Source: a bacterium
GTDB taxonomy: Bacteria > Arandabacterota > Arandabacteria > Arandabacterales > Arandabacteraceae
Reading direction: 5' to 3'
Length of the DNA: 64,000 nucleotides
Assembly: GCA_029933125.1 (NCBI GenBank)
Contig: JAOZOU010000003.1
Location: forward strand, 1 to 64,000
How positions within the stretch are numbered: position 1 is the stretch's first letter; the number at the start of each line of letters is the position of its first letter. This document shows positions 17,308 to 26,053 of this stretch, piece by piece. Both the position numbers and the translations under genes were made by a program. The notes below the pieces were generated by a model. That model did no database searches. It saw only the letters and a list, made by a program, of their open reading frames with translations, and was not told the origin of the DNA.

Positions 17308-17615
17308 TCACTGTTACGGTATTCGGCAAGAAGGATTGTGATGCATGCAAAGCTGCGATCGAGAAGGTTTCCTATTTCACGAAGAAGTGGGGATGGGAAG
17401 CCAGGACCAGAGTCCAATTCATTGATATGGATACACCCGATGGTCTTGCCGAAGGTGCTTATCGGGACGTCTTTGATATCCCTACTGTGATTCTTGAAAA
17501 AAATAATGAGGAGCTTGCACGGTGGGTAAAACAGGTACCCGCTTCAAGAGACTTCAGGATCTATTTCGAAAGATACGAATCGAATGAAAAACATCGAGAT
17601 AAAGGGCTTCATTGA
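17304..17615 (+). CDS. Small thioredoxin/glutaredoxin-like protein between nrdD and nrdG
   Basis: A 103-residue protein with the redox motif CDAC (Cys12, Cys15) right after the first strand (VTVFGKKDCDAC) and a cis-proline-type motif DIPTVIL near residue 60, the layout of a thioredoxin-fold redoxin. Its ATG overlaps the nrdD stop (ATGA), and its end overlaps nrdG by 32 bases, so its production is tied to the reductase. The likely job is to supply electrons to NrdD, as NrdH/glutaredoxin-type donors do for some class III enzymes. It is not close enough to NrdH to name. Confidence 0.85.
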   Translation: MITVTVFGKKDCDACKAAIEKVSYFTKKWGWEARTRVQFIDMDTPDGLAEGAYRDVFDIPTVILEKNNEELARWVKQVPASRDFRIYFERYESNEKHRDKGLH

Positions 17616-18309
17616 GACCTCGTTTTGTGATTGGGATGGATATCTCTCAAGTGTTCTCTTTCTCCCAGGATGTAACCTAAGGTGTCCATTCTGCCAGAAC
17701 GGTGATCTCATTCTTGCACCAGAAAAACTTCCAACAATCGAGTTTGAGTCAGTAGAGCGAAGCCTTATCTCCAGGAGAAACTGGATAGATGGTGTTGTCA
17801 TCACAGGTGGAGAGCCGACGATTCATGCTGGCATAAGTGGCTTTATCAGGGCGATAAAGGACCTTGGCTTCAAGGTGAAGCTGGATACCAATGGTACCAG
17901 GCCAGAAGTTCTCGAAGAACTGATCTCAGACGATCTTCTGGACTACATAGCGATGGATATAAAGGCTCCCCTTGATGAAAGTTATCATTCAGCTGCTGGC
18001 CGTGAGGTTGACCTTAAGAAGCTTCATACCTCCATCGGAATAATCCGGGGATTTGGCTCAAACTATGAATTTCGCACCACCCTCGTTCCCGGGATCATCG
18101 ATGAGCTGGCAATTGAGAGGATAGCCAGGGCGATAAAAGGTGCAAAGCGCTATGTTCTACAACGGTTTGTACCTGAGAATTCCCTTGACAACTCCTACCG
18201 CCAAGCTATACCTTTCAACGAAATTTTCGTTACTCGGCTTCTCGATATTGCCGGGCGTCATATCAGTGAAGTTGCTTACAGAGGTAAAATAGGAGTTGGG
18301 CTCTCCTAA
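17584..18309 (+). CDS. nrdG: Anaerobic ribonucleotide reductase-activating radical-SAM protein
   Basis: A radical-SAM enzyme of 241 residues that generates the glycyl radical on NrdD. The [4Fe-4S] motif is CNLRCPFC (Cys30, Cys34, Cys37), followed by GVVITGGEPT for SAM binding. Its length and the LDTNGTRPEVLEEL segment match the longer NrdG2-like group rather than the ~155-residue E. coli form. It overlaps the redoxin gene. Only 16 bases separate it from rnfC, with no terminator, so transcription may continue into the rnf genes. Confidence 0.92.
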   Translation: MKNIEIKGFIETSFCDWDGYLSSVLFLPGCNLRCPFCQNGDLILAPEKLPTIEFESVERSLISRRNWIDGVVITGGEPTIHAGISGFIRAIKDLGFKVKLDTNGTRPEVLEELISDDLLDYIAMDIKAPLDESYHSAAGREVDLKKLHTSIGIIRGFGSNYEFRTTLVPGIIDELAIERIARAIKGAKRYVLQRFVPENSLDNSYRQAIPFNEIFVTRLLDIAGRHISEVAYRGKIGVGLS

Positions 18310-18325
18310 AAGGGGGGCTTATTTA

Positions 18326-19654
18326 ATGGCCAAGACTTTCAGGGGTGGTGTTCATCCACCAGAAGCGAAACTCACTGCAAGCAAGCCGATTGAAACAATC
18401 GCTCAACCCGATAGAGTCATAATTCCCCTTTCTCAGCACACAGGTGCTCCCTCTAAGCCCACTGTGAAGGTTGGTGAAGAAGTCCTCATCGGTAGCAAGA
18501 TAGGCGAGGCAGAAGGTTTCATTTCTGTTCCGACCCACTCCTCTGTATCTGGAAAAGTGAAAGCCATTGCCAACTATCCCCATCCCCTGGGAAGGCCAAT
18601 GCCGGCTATTGAGATAGAAAATGACAGCAGGGACGAGTGGATTGATTTGTCTCATTGGACAGATCTAACCAACTCATCTCCAGATGAGATACGCAGGGCA
18701 GTTAGGGAGGCTGGAATTGTTGGTCTTGGGGGTGCTGCCTTTCCAACCCATGTCAAGCTCTCACCTCCAGAGGGCAAAACCATTGATACGGTGATCCTCA
18801 ATGGTGCAGAATGCGAGCCTTACCTTACGGGTGATCATCGCCTTATGCTTGAGCATCCTGATGAGATCATAGAGGGTCTCAGGGTAATAATGAAAGTTCT
18901 TGGGGCAGCCAGGGGCTATATTGGAATTGAACGCAACAAACCAGATGCGATTGACAAGATGAGTGAGAAAGTTGAAGATGAAGAATCCATTGAGGTTGTT
19001 GGCCTTAAAGTCAAGTACCCTCAGGGAGCAGAGAAGCAGCTCATTAAGGCGCTAACAGGTCGCGAAGTTCCGTGCGGTGGATTGCCCATGGATGTTGGCT
19101 GTCTAGTTCAAAATGTTGGCACAAGCTATGCTATCTGGCAGGCATTGAAACTTGGGAAACCTCTTATTGAGCGGGTGGTTACTGTCTCCGGTAGTGCGGT
19201 TAAAAGTCCAGGCAACTACATGGTTCGCATTGGGACAACCTTCAGTCATGTTATTGAGCAGGCTGGAGGAATGGATGAGGGATGTTCCAAAATCATAATG
19301 GGTGGACCGATGATGGGTATTGCTCAGCACACAGACCAGGTTCCTGTGGTAAAGGGTACATCGGGAATGATACTTCTTTCGGCTCAAGATGTGCGCATCG
19401 ATGAACCTGGACCTTGTTTGAGGTGCGGAAAGTGTGTTGATCATTGTCCGATGAGGCTTGTGCCCAATGAGATTGCAAGATTTGTGGAGAAGGGTCGTAT
19501 CGCTGAAGCTGAAGCTTATGGTATCCTGGACTGCATGGAGTGTGGTGTCTGCGCCTATGTTTGTCCATCGAAAATAAACCATGTTCATCTTTTCAAAATC
19601 GGCAAGGCTGAGATTGCTCAGCGTCGCAGAAAAGAGGCCGGGAAAGAGGGATGA
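18326..19654 (+). CDS. rnfC: Rnf complex subunit RnfC
   Basis: The peripheral NADH-binding subunit of the ion-translocating ferredoxin:NAD oxidoreductase; 442 residues. ATG at 18326 follows AGGGGGG at 18311-18317. The N-terminus FRGGVHPPEAK is typical. GLGGAAFPTHVKL and LNGAECEPYLTGDH form the FMN/NADH region. Two [4Fe-4S] clusters sit at the C-terminus (CLRCGKCVDHCP and CMECGVCAYVCP). It is first of six rnf genes in the order C-D-G-E-A-(lipoprotein)-B. Its end overlaps rnfD by ATGA. Confidence 0.96.
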   Translation: MAKTFRGGVHPPEAKLTASKPIETIAQPDRVIIPLSQHTGAPSKPTVKVGEEVLIGSKIGEAEGFISVPTHSSVSGKVKAIANYPHPLGRPMPAIEIENDSRDEWIDLSHWTDLTNSSPDEIRRAVREAGIVGLGGAAFPTHVKLSPPEGKTIDTVILNGAECEPYLTGDHRLMLEHPDEIIEGLRVIMKVLGAARGYIGIERNKPDAIDKMSEKVEDEESIEVVGLKVKYPQGAEKQLIKALTGREVPCGGLPMDVGCLVQNVGTSYAIWQALKLGKPLIERVVTVSGSAVKSPGNYMVRIGTTFSHVIEQAGGMDEGCSKIIMGGPMMGIAQHTDQVPVVKGTSGMILLSAQDVRIDEPGPCLRCGKCVDHCPMRLVPNEIARFVEKGRIAEAEAYGILDCMECGVCAYVCPSKINHVHLFKIGKAEIAQRRRKEAGKEG

Positions 19655-20685
19655 GTGCTAAGCTAACCGTAACACCATCTCCCCATATCCGAGATGACCT
19701 TGACATCAAGAAGGTTATGTATGCTGTTGTGCTTGCCCTCATCCCTTCAGCCATCGGTGGAGTCTATTTCTTTGGTTTGCGCGCCCTTGTGATAATCGTT
19801 GCTGCTAGCCTCGCAGCCATCGCAACCGAGGCAGTATGCCAGAAGGCTATACGTCGGCCCGTAACGATAAGCGATGGAAGTGCCCTAATCACAGGCATAC
19901 TCCTTGCTTTCAATCTGCCACCCGGTGTTCCCTATTGGCTGCCTGTCGTTGGTTCGGTTTTTGCAATCGCGGTTGCGAAGATTCCCTTCGGCGGACTCGG
20001 CTACAATCCCCTTAATCCTGCCCTTGTTGGCAGAGCGTTCCTGCTTGCATCGTGGCCTGTCTATATGACCACAACCTGGACTGCACCATCGAGGGGATCG
20101 CTTTCAGGAATAAGTGCTATAACAACCGCCACCCCCTTGGGTGTTTTCAAATACGTCCGCCACATCCTTGACAATCCTTCGGTGGGACCAGATGAGATAA
20201 GTCGAGCAAATTCCTATCTTGCGCAGCTTTACTCCTCGGCATCGCTTAAGAATCTTTTCCTCGGCAATGTTGGGGGATGTATCGGTGAGACCTCTGTTAT
20301 CCTGCTTTTGATTGGGGCTGCTTATCTTTTGATAAAGGGCATAATTTGCTGGCGCATTCCGCTATCCTATATTGGAACGGTTGCCCTGCTTACGTGGATC
20401 CTGGGAGGTCAGGGGCTTTTCCACGGTTATCCTCTGTTTCATGTTCTCTCAGGCGGACTTGTGCTTGGGGCTTTCTTTATGGCGACGGATATGGTAACTT
20501 CACCAGTGACGCCTAAAGGCAAGATCATTTTCGGTGTAGGTTGTGGTATCTTGACTTCCGTGATTCGATTATACGGCGGCTATCCTGAGGGTGTTTCCTA
20601 TTCCATACTTATAATGAACATAACTGTTCCTCTGATTGATCGCTATACACGTCCACGCAAACTCGGTGAGGTGAAGGGTTCATGA
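19651..20685 (+). CDS. rnfD: Rnf complex subunit RnfD
   Basis: A membrane subunit of 344 residues with around ten hydrophobic segments, homologous to NqrB. It carries a covalently bound FMN: the threonine of the TTATPLG motif near residue 167 is the expected attachment site, modified by ApbE (encoded at 34,015). Other family features are SDGSALITGILLAFNLPP and PFGGLGYNPLNPALVGRAF. A loop of about 30 residues lies between the FMN site and the next helix. Starts within the rnfC stop codon and overlaps rnfG by 4 bases. Confidence 0.95.
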   Translation: MSAKLTVTPSPHIRDDLDIKKVMYAVVLALIPSAIGGVYFFGLRALVIIVAASLAAIATEAVCQKAIRRPVTISDGSALITGILLAFNLPPGVPYWLPVVGSVFAIAVAKIPFGGLGYNPLNPALVGRAFLLASWPVYMTTTWTAPSRGSLSGISAITTATPLGVFKYVRHILDNPSVGPDEISRANSYLAQLYSSASLKNLFLGNVGGCIGETSVILLLIGAAYLLIKGIICWRIPLSYIGTVALLTWILGGQGLFHGYPLFHVLSGGLVLGAFFMATDMVTSPVTPKGKIIFGVGCGILTSVIRLYGGYPEGVSYSILIMNITVPLIDRYTRPRKLGEVKGS

Positions 20686-21551
20686 TGGCAAAACTTGTTG
20701 GAGTTCTTGCTGCTATCACATTTGTGGCTGCCCTTGGATTGGGTTTTGTATACCAGAAGACAACCCCTAAGATCGAGGCTCAGAAGCGCATAACTGATGA
20801 GGTTGCCATGCGGACCGCTCTGCCTCAAGCCGCATGTGGAGTTTTTGTCAAACACGAGACCGATAGCCTCACCTATTACGAGGGTTACCGATATCCCGAT
20901 ACGACCGGATTTGTTGGCTATGTAGTAAGGGCAAGTGGAAGAGGCTATAGCAGCACGATTGAGACGATGGTTGGTGTCGATCCCAGTGGAAGAATCACAG
21001 GCCTCAAGATAACCCATGAGCAAGAGACACCGGGCCTGGGCACGCGGATTGAGGAGGTAAGAAGCACCAAGACCCTCCTGGATGCTCTCAAGGAGCTTGT
21101 CGGCAAAGGCAACCCCCCAGTGGTTGCCGTCACCATTGGTGATTCAACCGAGAGCAAATGCATAGAGGTCATTATAAAGGAAGCCTCCGCATGTGCCTGT
21201 CTTGATAGCTTGATAGCTCTCGAGGACACTTCTAAAGTCTGCAATATAGTGCCCCGAGCCTTTTCACTTGCTACCAAGGATTCGGCACTCTGCCTCTCCA
21301 ATCCGGCGCTTACCTTTGAGGTGGCTAAGAAGGTTATGCAGAAATTGCGTGAACAGCAGACTCCATGGTTCTTGGAGCAGTTCATCGGAAAAAGTAAGGC
21401 CAATCTACTTGTCGTCGCTGGTAAGACTGACAGATATATTCAGGCAATAACTGGTGCAACTATGTCTTCAACAGCTGTTACATCCTCGGTTAGAGAAGCT
21501 ATAACTAAGCTCGAAAGAGCTGTGGGCGGTTTTAAGGAGGAGAAGCCTTGA
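20682..21551 (+). CDS. rnfG: Rnf complex subunit RnfG with a cysteine-containing insertion
   Basis: A periplasm-facing FMN subunit of 289 residues with one N-terminal membrane helix. The flavin site is ITGATMSS, with Thr260 as the ester-linked residue; ETPGLGTRI and the later WF..QF.GK pattern are family hallmarks. Common RnfG proteins are about 180-210 residues. Here roughly 100 extra residues (about 125-225) separate GLGTRIEE from the FIGKS region, with Cys at 160, 171, 173, 187 and 204. The insertion could hold a metal site or disulfides, which is speculation. Overlaps rnfD and rnfE by 4 bases each. Confidence 0.92.
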   Translation: MMAKLVGVLAAITFVAALGLGFVYQKTTPKIEAQKRITDEVAMRTALPQAACGVFVKHETDSLTYYEGYRYPDTTGFVGYVVRASGRGYSSTIETMVGVDPSGRITGLKITHEQETPGLGTRIEEVRSTKTLLDALKELVGKGNPPVVAVTIGDSTESKCIEVIIKEASACACLDSLIALEDTSKVCNIVPRAFSLATKDSALCLSNPALTFEVAKKVMQKLREQQTPWFLEQFIGKSKANLLVVAGKTDRYIQAITGATMSSTAVTSSVREAITKLERAVGGFKEEKP

Positions 21552-22144
21552 GTGCTGCAGGTGAGTTCACGAAGGGCTTCATAAAGCAGAACCCAGTTTT
21601 CAGAATAGTACTCGGGCTTTGCCCTACCCTCGCTGTAACAACGTCGCTTAAGAATGGGATAGGGATGGGTCTGGCAGCTACATTTGTTCTTGTTGGTTCC
21701 AATGTTATTGTTTCCTTGATTCGCAAGGCCGTGCCTTCGAGGATAAGGATACCGTGCTACATAGTGGTTATAGCGAGTTTTGTAACGGTGGTCGATCTCG
21801 TAATGGCAGCCTACACGCCACAGCTCCATAAGAATCTTGGCATATTCATACCTCTCATAGTTGTCAATTGCATAATCCTCGGAAGAGCAGAGGCTTTTGC
21901 AAGCAAGAATTCAGTTGGTATGTCATTTCTTGATGGTCTTGGGATGGGACTCGGCTTTACCTTTGCACTTGCCATAACAGCCTCTGTACGTGAGATAATT
22001 GGTACAGGGAAGATATGGGATCTCGTCGTTCTTGGAACGAAGTACAATCCAGTTCTTCTGGCTGTTCTTTCGCCAGGAGCTTTCATAACTCTGGGATTGC
22101 TCATAGGGCTCTTTAATCTCTTCGAGGTGAGAAAGGAAAAGTAA
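21548..22144 (+). CDS. rnfE: Rnf complex subunit RnfE
   Basis: An integral membrane subunit of 198 residues with six predicted helices, paralogous to RnfA; together they form the ion-conducting half of the complex and hold a buried FeS cluster between Cys pairs. Conserved motifs: NPVFRIVLGLCPTLAVTTS and IPLIVVNCIILGRAEAFAS. TTG start at 21548 within the rnfG stop, 7 bases after AAGGAGG. Confidence 0.95.
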   Translation: MSAAGEFTKGFIKQNPVFRIVLGLCPTLAVTTSLKNGIGMGLAATFVLVGSNVIVSLIRKAVPSRIRIPCYIVVIASFVTVVDLVMAAYTPQLHKNLGIFIPLIVVNCIILGRAEAFASKNSVGMSFLDGLGMGLGFTFALAITASVREIIGTGKIWDLVVLGTKYNPVLLAVLSPGAFITLGLLIGLFNLFEVRKEK

Positions 22145-22147
22145 GAG

Positions 22148-22735
22148 ATGGATGTCGGTAGGCTGTTTGCAATTGCGATCGGGGCTATTCTGATCAACAA
22201 CTTTGTCCTCAAGAGATTTCTTGGTCTTTGCCCATTCCTCGGTGTTTCAAAGCAGCTGGATTCCGCACTTGGGATGGGTTTCGCCGTCATCTTTGTGATG
22301 ACGATGGCTTCGATTGTTACCTTTGGCATATATCATTACGTGCTTGTCCCATATCACATCGAATACCTCAGAACTATAGCTTTTATCCTGGTTATCGCGA
22401 CTCTGGTTCAGTTTGTCGAAATGGTTATTGAGAAGACGTCCCCTGGTCTGTATAGGTCACTGGGCATTTACCTTCCTCTCATAACAACCAACTGTGCTGT
22501 TCTCGGAGTCGCTGTTCTCAACATTGACAAGACATATTCCTTTGTTGAAACTCTAGTGCATGGCTTCTCAGCTGGAATAGGATTTACGGTTGCTCTTTTG
22601 CTGATGGCAGGCATTAGAGAAAGGCTTGAACTCGCAGATATACCCGAATCCCTCAGGGGGGTTCCAATAGCTTTTATAGTAGCAGGTCTTATGTCCATTG
22701 CCTTCTTAGGTTTTGCTGGACTTGCTGCTGAGTAA
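22148..22735 (+). CDS. rnfA: Rnf complex subunit RnfA
   Basis: An integral membrane subunit of 195 residues with six helices, paralogous to RnfE. Motifs: [20 protein letters not shown] and [17 protein letters not shown], supplying the Cys residues of the intramembrane cluster. ATG 3 bases after the rnfE stop. In most operons rnfB follows directly; here a lipoprotein gene intervenes. Confidence 0.96.
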   Translation: MDVGRLFAIAIGAILINNFVLKRFLGLCPFLGVSKQLDSALGMGFAVIFVMTMASIVTFGIYHYVLVPYHIEYLRTIAFILVIATLVQFVEMVIEKTSPGLYRSLGIYLPLITTNCAVLGVAVLNIDKTYSFVETLVHGFSAGIGFTVALLLMAGIRERLELADIPESLRGVPIAFIVAGLMSIAFLGFAGLAAE

Positions 22736-22764
22736 CTTTGGTGGCTTCAATTGGGAGGGACACT

Positions 22765-23628
22765 ATGAAGTATTTTGCATTAGGGATTATCGCAGTTTTG
22801 CTAGTTGGCTGTGGTGGTGGGAGCGGTGTGGAGAAGGGAACGCAGAAGGTGAGCCTTGCATATGGGGATCTGGGAAAGCAATACGTCCAATACAAGGCAA
22901 GTACGAGTGTGACTTACAATCTTGCCGGCGTTATCAGACAGGCTCTGAGGGACATAACTTTTTCGGTGCGCGTTGACAGTATCCATCCCGATGGCACAAT
23001 TGAGAGGCGTATCAAATTTGACGATTTCGTGATGGGTGAAATCGCAGGGAACAAGCTCGAGCCAGATCCTAATGCCGAAAAATACAAGGGCGAGTGGCTT
23101 TATCTCAAGCTGGGTCCTGACGGGGAGCTTGTTGACTGGAAAGGACTTGAGGGTATCCATGGTTACACTGTTGCTGATCAGAATCTCAAAGATGACATCG
23201 TACAGACAATGGTTCAGTTCTTCCAGCCATTGTACAAGGAAGAGGTTGGAGTCGGGTCGAAGTGGCAAGCGGTAATCGAAATACCGATCCGCCGTCGTGG
23301 CGGCGAGATCAAGCAGAAAGTAACAGTTGATTATCTGGTTGAAGGCTTTGGGAAGAAAGCTGGGAGACCCTGCGTGAAGATCGCGACGAAGGCCCATGTC
23401 GATGGCGAAGGTGAGGGGGAGATGGCTGGAGGCAAGAAGTTCTGGATAAGCACAACCGGTGATGGTAATGGTGAGATCTGGTATGACTATGTGAACGGCT
23501 TACCTGTCGAGAGCTCGGGTACTGCAACAATTACATCAGATTTCAGCTACGAGCGAGCCGGCAAGGAAGATGTGAAAACTCAGACAGCGACTATAGATGT
23601 TGAAGAGAAGATAAAGCTCATTGAGTAG
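22765..23628 (+). CDS. Predicted lipoprotein inserted between rnfA and rnfB
   Basis: A 287-residue protein with a lipoprotein signal (MKYFALGIIAVLLVGC) and a glycine-rich stretch after the lipid Cys. ATG at 22765 with GGGAGGG at 22753-22759. The mature part appears to be a beta-rich periplasmic domain with DGTIERRIKF, LKLGPDGELVDWKG and GVGSKW motifs, reminiscent of the DUF6263-like group, but I cannot assign it firmly. It contains few Cys and no cofactor motif. Its place inside the rnf operon and 11-base gap to rnfB imply co-expression and perhaps a role in assembling or docking the complex on the periplasmic side; this is inference. Confidence 0.8.
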   Translation: MKYFALGIIAVLLVGCGGGSGVEKGTQKVSLAYGDLGKQYVQYKASTSVTYNLAGVIRQALRDITFSVRVDSIHPDGTIERRIKFDDFVMGEIAGNKLEPDPNAEKYKGEWLYLKLGPDGELVDWKGLEGIHGYTVADQNLKDDIVQTMVQFFQPLYKEEVGVGSKWQAVIEIPIRRRGGEIKQKVTVDYLVEGFGKKAGRPCVKIATKAHVDGEGEGEMAGGKKFWISTTGDGNGEIWYDYVNGLPVESSGTATITSDFSYERAGKEDVKTQTATIDVEEKIKLIE

Positions 23629-23639
23629 GAGCCTGTTTC

Positions 23640-24638
23640 TTGTCAGGTGTTGTCCTTTATTCGGTTATTAGTCTGACTGCAATGGGTGCAGCCTTTGGTC
23701 TAGGTCTTGCTCTCGCGGCCAGGAAGTTTGCAGTTGAGAGGGACGAGCGGGTTGAGAAGATTGAAGCAATGCTTCCAGGTGCAAACTGTGGTGGCTGTGG
23801 CTATGCTGGTTGCATTGGTTTCGCTCGAGCTCTTGTCGAGGGAAAGGCATCTCCATATGATTGTGCGCCCAGCGGGATTGAGACTGCCAATGCCATTGCC
23901 GATCTTCTTGGATTGCAAAAGGTTGAGAAGACACCAAGGGTTGCAGTGGTTGCCTGCAGAGGTGGAAAGCGTGTTCCCACAAAGATAACCTATGGAGGTG
24001 TGAGGACTTGCCAGGCAGTGACTCTCCTGGCAGATAATCTCAGGGAATGCCCCTATGGCTGTATAGGACTTGGCTCATGTGTTGAGGTTTGTCCTTTTGA
24101 CGCCATTAAGATTATCGATGATGTCGCCGTTGTTGAAGATGAGAAGTGTACAGGATGCGGAATGTGTGTTGAGGCTTGTCCTAAGCAAATCATATCGCTT
24201 GTTCCAAAAACAAAAAAGGTTCGAATAGCTTGCAGCTCACACGATAGGGGCAAAGCTGTCAAAGCTATCTGCGATGTCGGTTGCATTGGCTGTGGTCTGT
24301 GTGCAAAGAATTGTCCAGTGGGATGCATCGAAATGCAAGATAACCTGGCTGTCATTGACTATGAAAGATGCATAAACTGCGGGATTTGTGCGGCCAAGTG
24401 TCCTACCAAGAGTATTATTGACAAGGTGTCCCATCGGCCCAAAGTCTTGATCGACAGTAAGTGCACCGGCTGCGGCGAATGCAAGAAGGTCTGCAAGTTC
24501 AACGCCATAGAAGGCGAGCCCGGTGAGCGCCACAAGGTTATTCTTGAAAAGTGCATTGGCTGCGGTCTGTGCGGAGATGTTTGCCCCGAGAAAGCGATTT
24601 CGATTGCTGGAGCTCTCGGCCATCAGTCTGAGAATTGA
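23640..24638 (+). CDS. rnfB: Rnf complex subunit RnfB, polyferredoxin form
   Basis: The ferredoxin-accepting subunit of 332 residues. One N-terminal membrane helix is followed by the four-Cys cluster motif (LPGANCGGCGYAGC). Six [4Fe-4S] ferredoxin-like motifs then follow: CPYGCIGLGSCVEVCP, CTGCGMCVEACP, CIGCGLCAKNCP, CINCGICAAKCP, CTGCGECKKVCK and CIGCGLCGDVCP. This long form is typical of strict anaerobes such as clostridia, against two clusters in E. coli RsxB. TTG start at 23640, 8 bases after AGGAG overlapping the previous stop codon. Confidence 0.95.
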   Translation: MSGVVLYSVISLTAMGAAFGLGLALAARKFAVERDERVEKIEAMLPGANCGGCGYAGCIGFARALVEGKASPYDCAPSGIETANAIADLLGLQKVEKTPRVAVVACRGGKRVPTKITYGGVRTCQAVTLLADNLRECPYGCIGLGSCVEVCPFDAIKIIDDVAVVEDEKCTGCGMCVEACPKQIISLVPKTKKVRIACSSHDRGKAVKAICDVGCIGCGLCAKNCPVGCIEMQDNLAVIDYERCINCGICAAKCPTKSIIDKVSHRPKVLIDSKCTGCGECKKVCKFNAIEGEPGERHKVILEKCIGCGLCGDVCPEKAISIAGALGHQSEN

Positions 24639-24671
24639 GCTCCTGGTCTTACCTGAGTACCTGCCACGAAG

Positions 24672-25427
24672 ATGAGCCACGATGATAAAAATTCCATGAG
24701 CTTCCTTGAGCACCTGGAAGAGCTCAGATGGACGATTATCTGGATGCTTGCTGCTATAGCCATCGGCGCTGTTGCAGCCTGGTATTTCTCGGATGATGTG
24801 CTTGAGTTAATTTCTCGTGATCTTATGAGGATTCTAGAGCGGGCGATTGGGCCGGGTGTTTACAATCTTCACGTTTTTGAGGTTGCTGAGGCTTTTACCA
24901 CGCGACTCAAGCTCTCGCTGCTTCTTGGATTTCTTGTCACATTGCCGATAAGCATTTATAAGGTTTGGCAATTTGTCTCGCCAGGCCTCTTTGCCCGCGA
25001 GAGGCGTGTGGCATCGAATCTCGTTGCCCTATCAACCGTTCTTTTCTATTGCGGGGTGATATTTGCCTACTTCGTGATGATCAAGCTTGCCGTAGCGTTT
25101 CTCTTCAGGATGAAACCGCCCTCGGTTGTTGCGACTGTAAGACTTGGGAGCTATGTCTCCTTCATAATAAGATTCTGCATAACCTTTGGTCTTGTCTTCC
25201 AGGCACCTCTTGTGATGGCATTTGTCTCAAAGGCTGGTCTGGTTTCAGCCAAAACCCTTAAGCAAGTCTGGAGGTATTCCGTAGTCGGCATTCTTGTTTT
25301 GGCTGCAATTCTTACTCCACCTGATGTGGTCTCACAGCTTCTTATGGCTGGTCCGATGCTCGCTCTTTACTGGATAGGCTATTTCCTTGCAAAGGGTTTT
25401 GAAAAAAAGCCCGAGACCAGAGGCTAG
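24672..25427 (+). CDS. tatC: Twin-arginine translocase subunit TatC
   Basis: The six-helix receptor subunit of the Tat system exporting folded proteins; 251 residues. Diagnostic motifs are SFLEHLEELRW at the N-terminus, FVSPGLFARERR and LTPPDVVSQ. No tatA/B homologue is next to it. It lies 33 bases after rnfB with no terminator, so may be the last gene of the nrd-rnf run, and is followed by a probable new promoter. The ribosome site is weak. Confidence 0.94.
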   Translation: MSHDDKNSMSFLEHLEELRWTIIWMLAAIAIGAVAAWYFSDDVLELISRDLMRILERAIGPGVYNLHVFEVAEAFTTRLKLSLLLGFLVTLPISIYKVWQFVSPGLFARERRVASNLVALSTVLFYCGVIFAYFVMIKLAVAFLFRMKPPSVVATVRLGSYVSFIIRFCITFGLVFQAPLVMAFVSKAGLVSAKTLKQVWRYSVVGILVLAAILTPPDVVSQLLMAGPMLALYWIGYFLAKGFEKKPETRG

Positions 25428-25428
25428 C

Positions 25429-25457
25429 TTGATACTTCTAAAAAAGATGGTTAGTAT
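25429..25457 (+). promoter_or_regulatory. Probable promoter of the hdr-flx operon
   Basis: TTGATA at 25429-25434 and TAGTAT at 25452-25457 separated by 17 bases, in the 71-base gap between tatC and hdrC. Transcription would start near 25464, about 35 bases before the hdrC ATG. Confidence 0.5.
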
Positions 25458-25498
25458 AGATAAGTTCAGCACTGGTAAGCATGTTAGGTGAGAATTGA

Positions 25499-26053
25499 AT
25501 GGTCCACAACAAGATTTCATCACCGAGCTTCTTAGAGGAAGTCGAAGCTGAGAGCGGGGAGAAAGTTCGCATATGCTATCAGTGTGGCAAGTGCTCAGCC
25601 GGTTGCCCCGTCGGCTACGCTATGGACCTTTTGCCTAATCAGGTTATGAGGCTTGTCCAGCTTGGGCTCAAGGATGAAGTGCTATCATGTGCGACTATCT
25701 GGCTATGTGCTTCGTGTGAGACTTGTGCCACAAGATGCCCGCGTGAGATTGAGATTGTCAAGGTTATGGATGTCCTGAGACGTCGCTCCAGCGCAGAGGG
25801 CTACCCAAGTGCGGTGCGTGAAGTTCCCATCTTTGTTAATTCCTTCATAGGCAATCTCAAACGGTTTGGGCGGCTTTATGAGGCTGCTTTTGTCGGAACG
25901 TATAACATCCTGAGTGGTCACCTTACCAAGGACTTTGACAAGGTGCCTGCTATGCTTTCGAAGCACAAGCTCTCGCTTCTACCCCCGCGCATCAAGGGTA
26001 TTTCCAGGATAAGGGAAATCATCAAAAGAGTTGAGGAGATCGAGAAGAAGTGA
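25499..26053 (+). CDS. hdrC: Heterodisulfide reductase subunit C-like iron-sulfur protein
   Basis: A cytoplasmic FeS protein of 184 residues carrying two [4Fe-4S] motifs, CYQCGKCSAGCP and CASCETCATRCP, near residues 27 and 66. It passes electrons between HdrA and HdrB. AGGTGAG lies about 7 bases before the ATG. The second half is basic and without cofactor motifs. The stop codon overlaps hdrB (GTGA). First gene of a seven-gene hdrCBA-flxDCBA cluster. Confidence 0.93.
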   Translation: MVHNKISSPSFLEEVEAESGEKVRICYQCGKCSAGCPVGYAMDLLPNQVMRLVQLGLKDEVLSCATIWLCASCETCATRCPREIEIVKVMDVLRRRSSAEGYPSAVREVPIFVNSFIGNLKRFGRLYEAAFVGTYNILSGHLTKDFDKVPAMLSKHKLSLLPPRIKGISRIREIIKRVEEIEKK

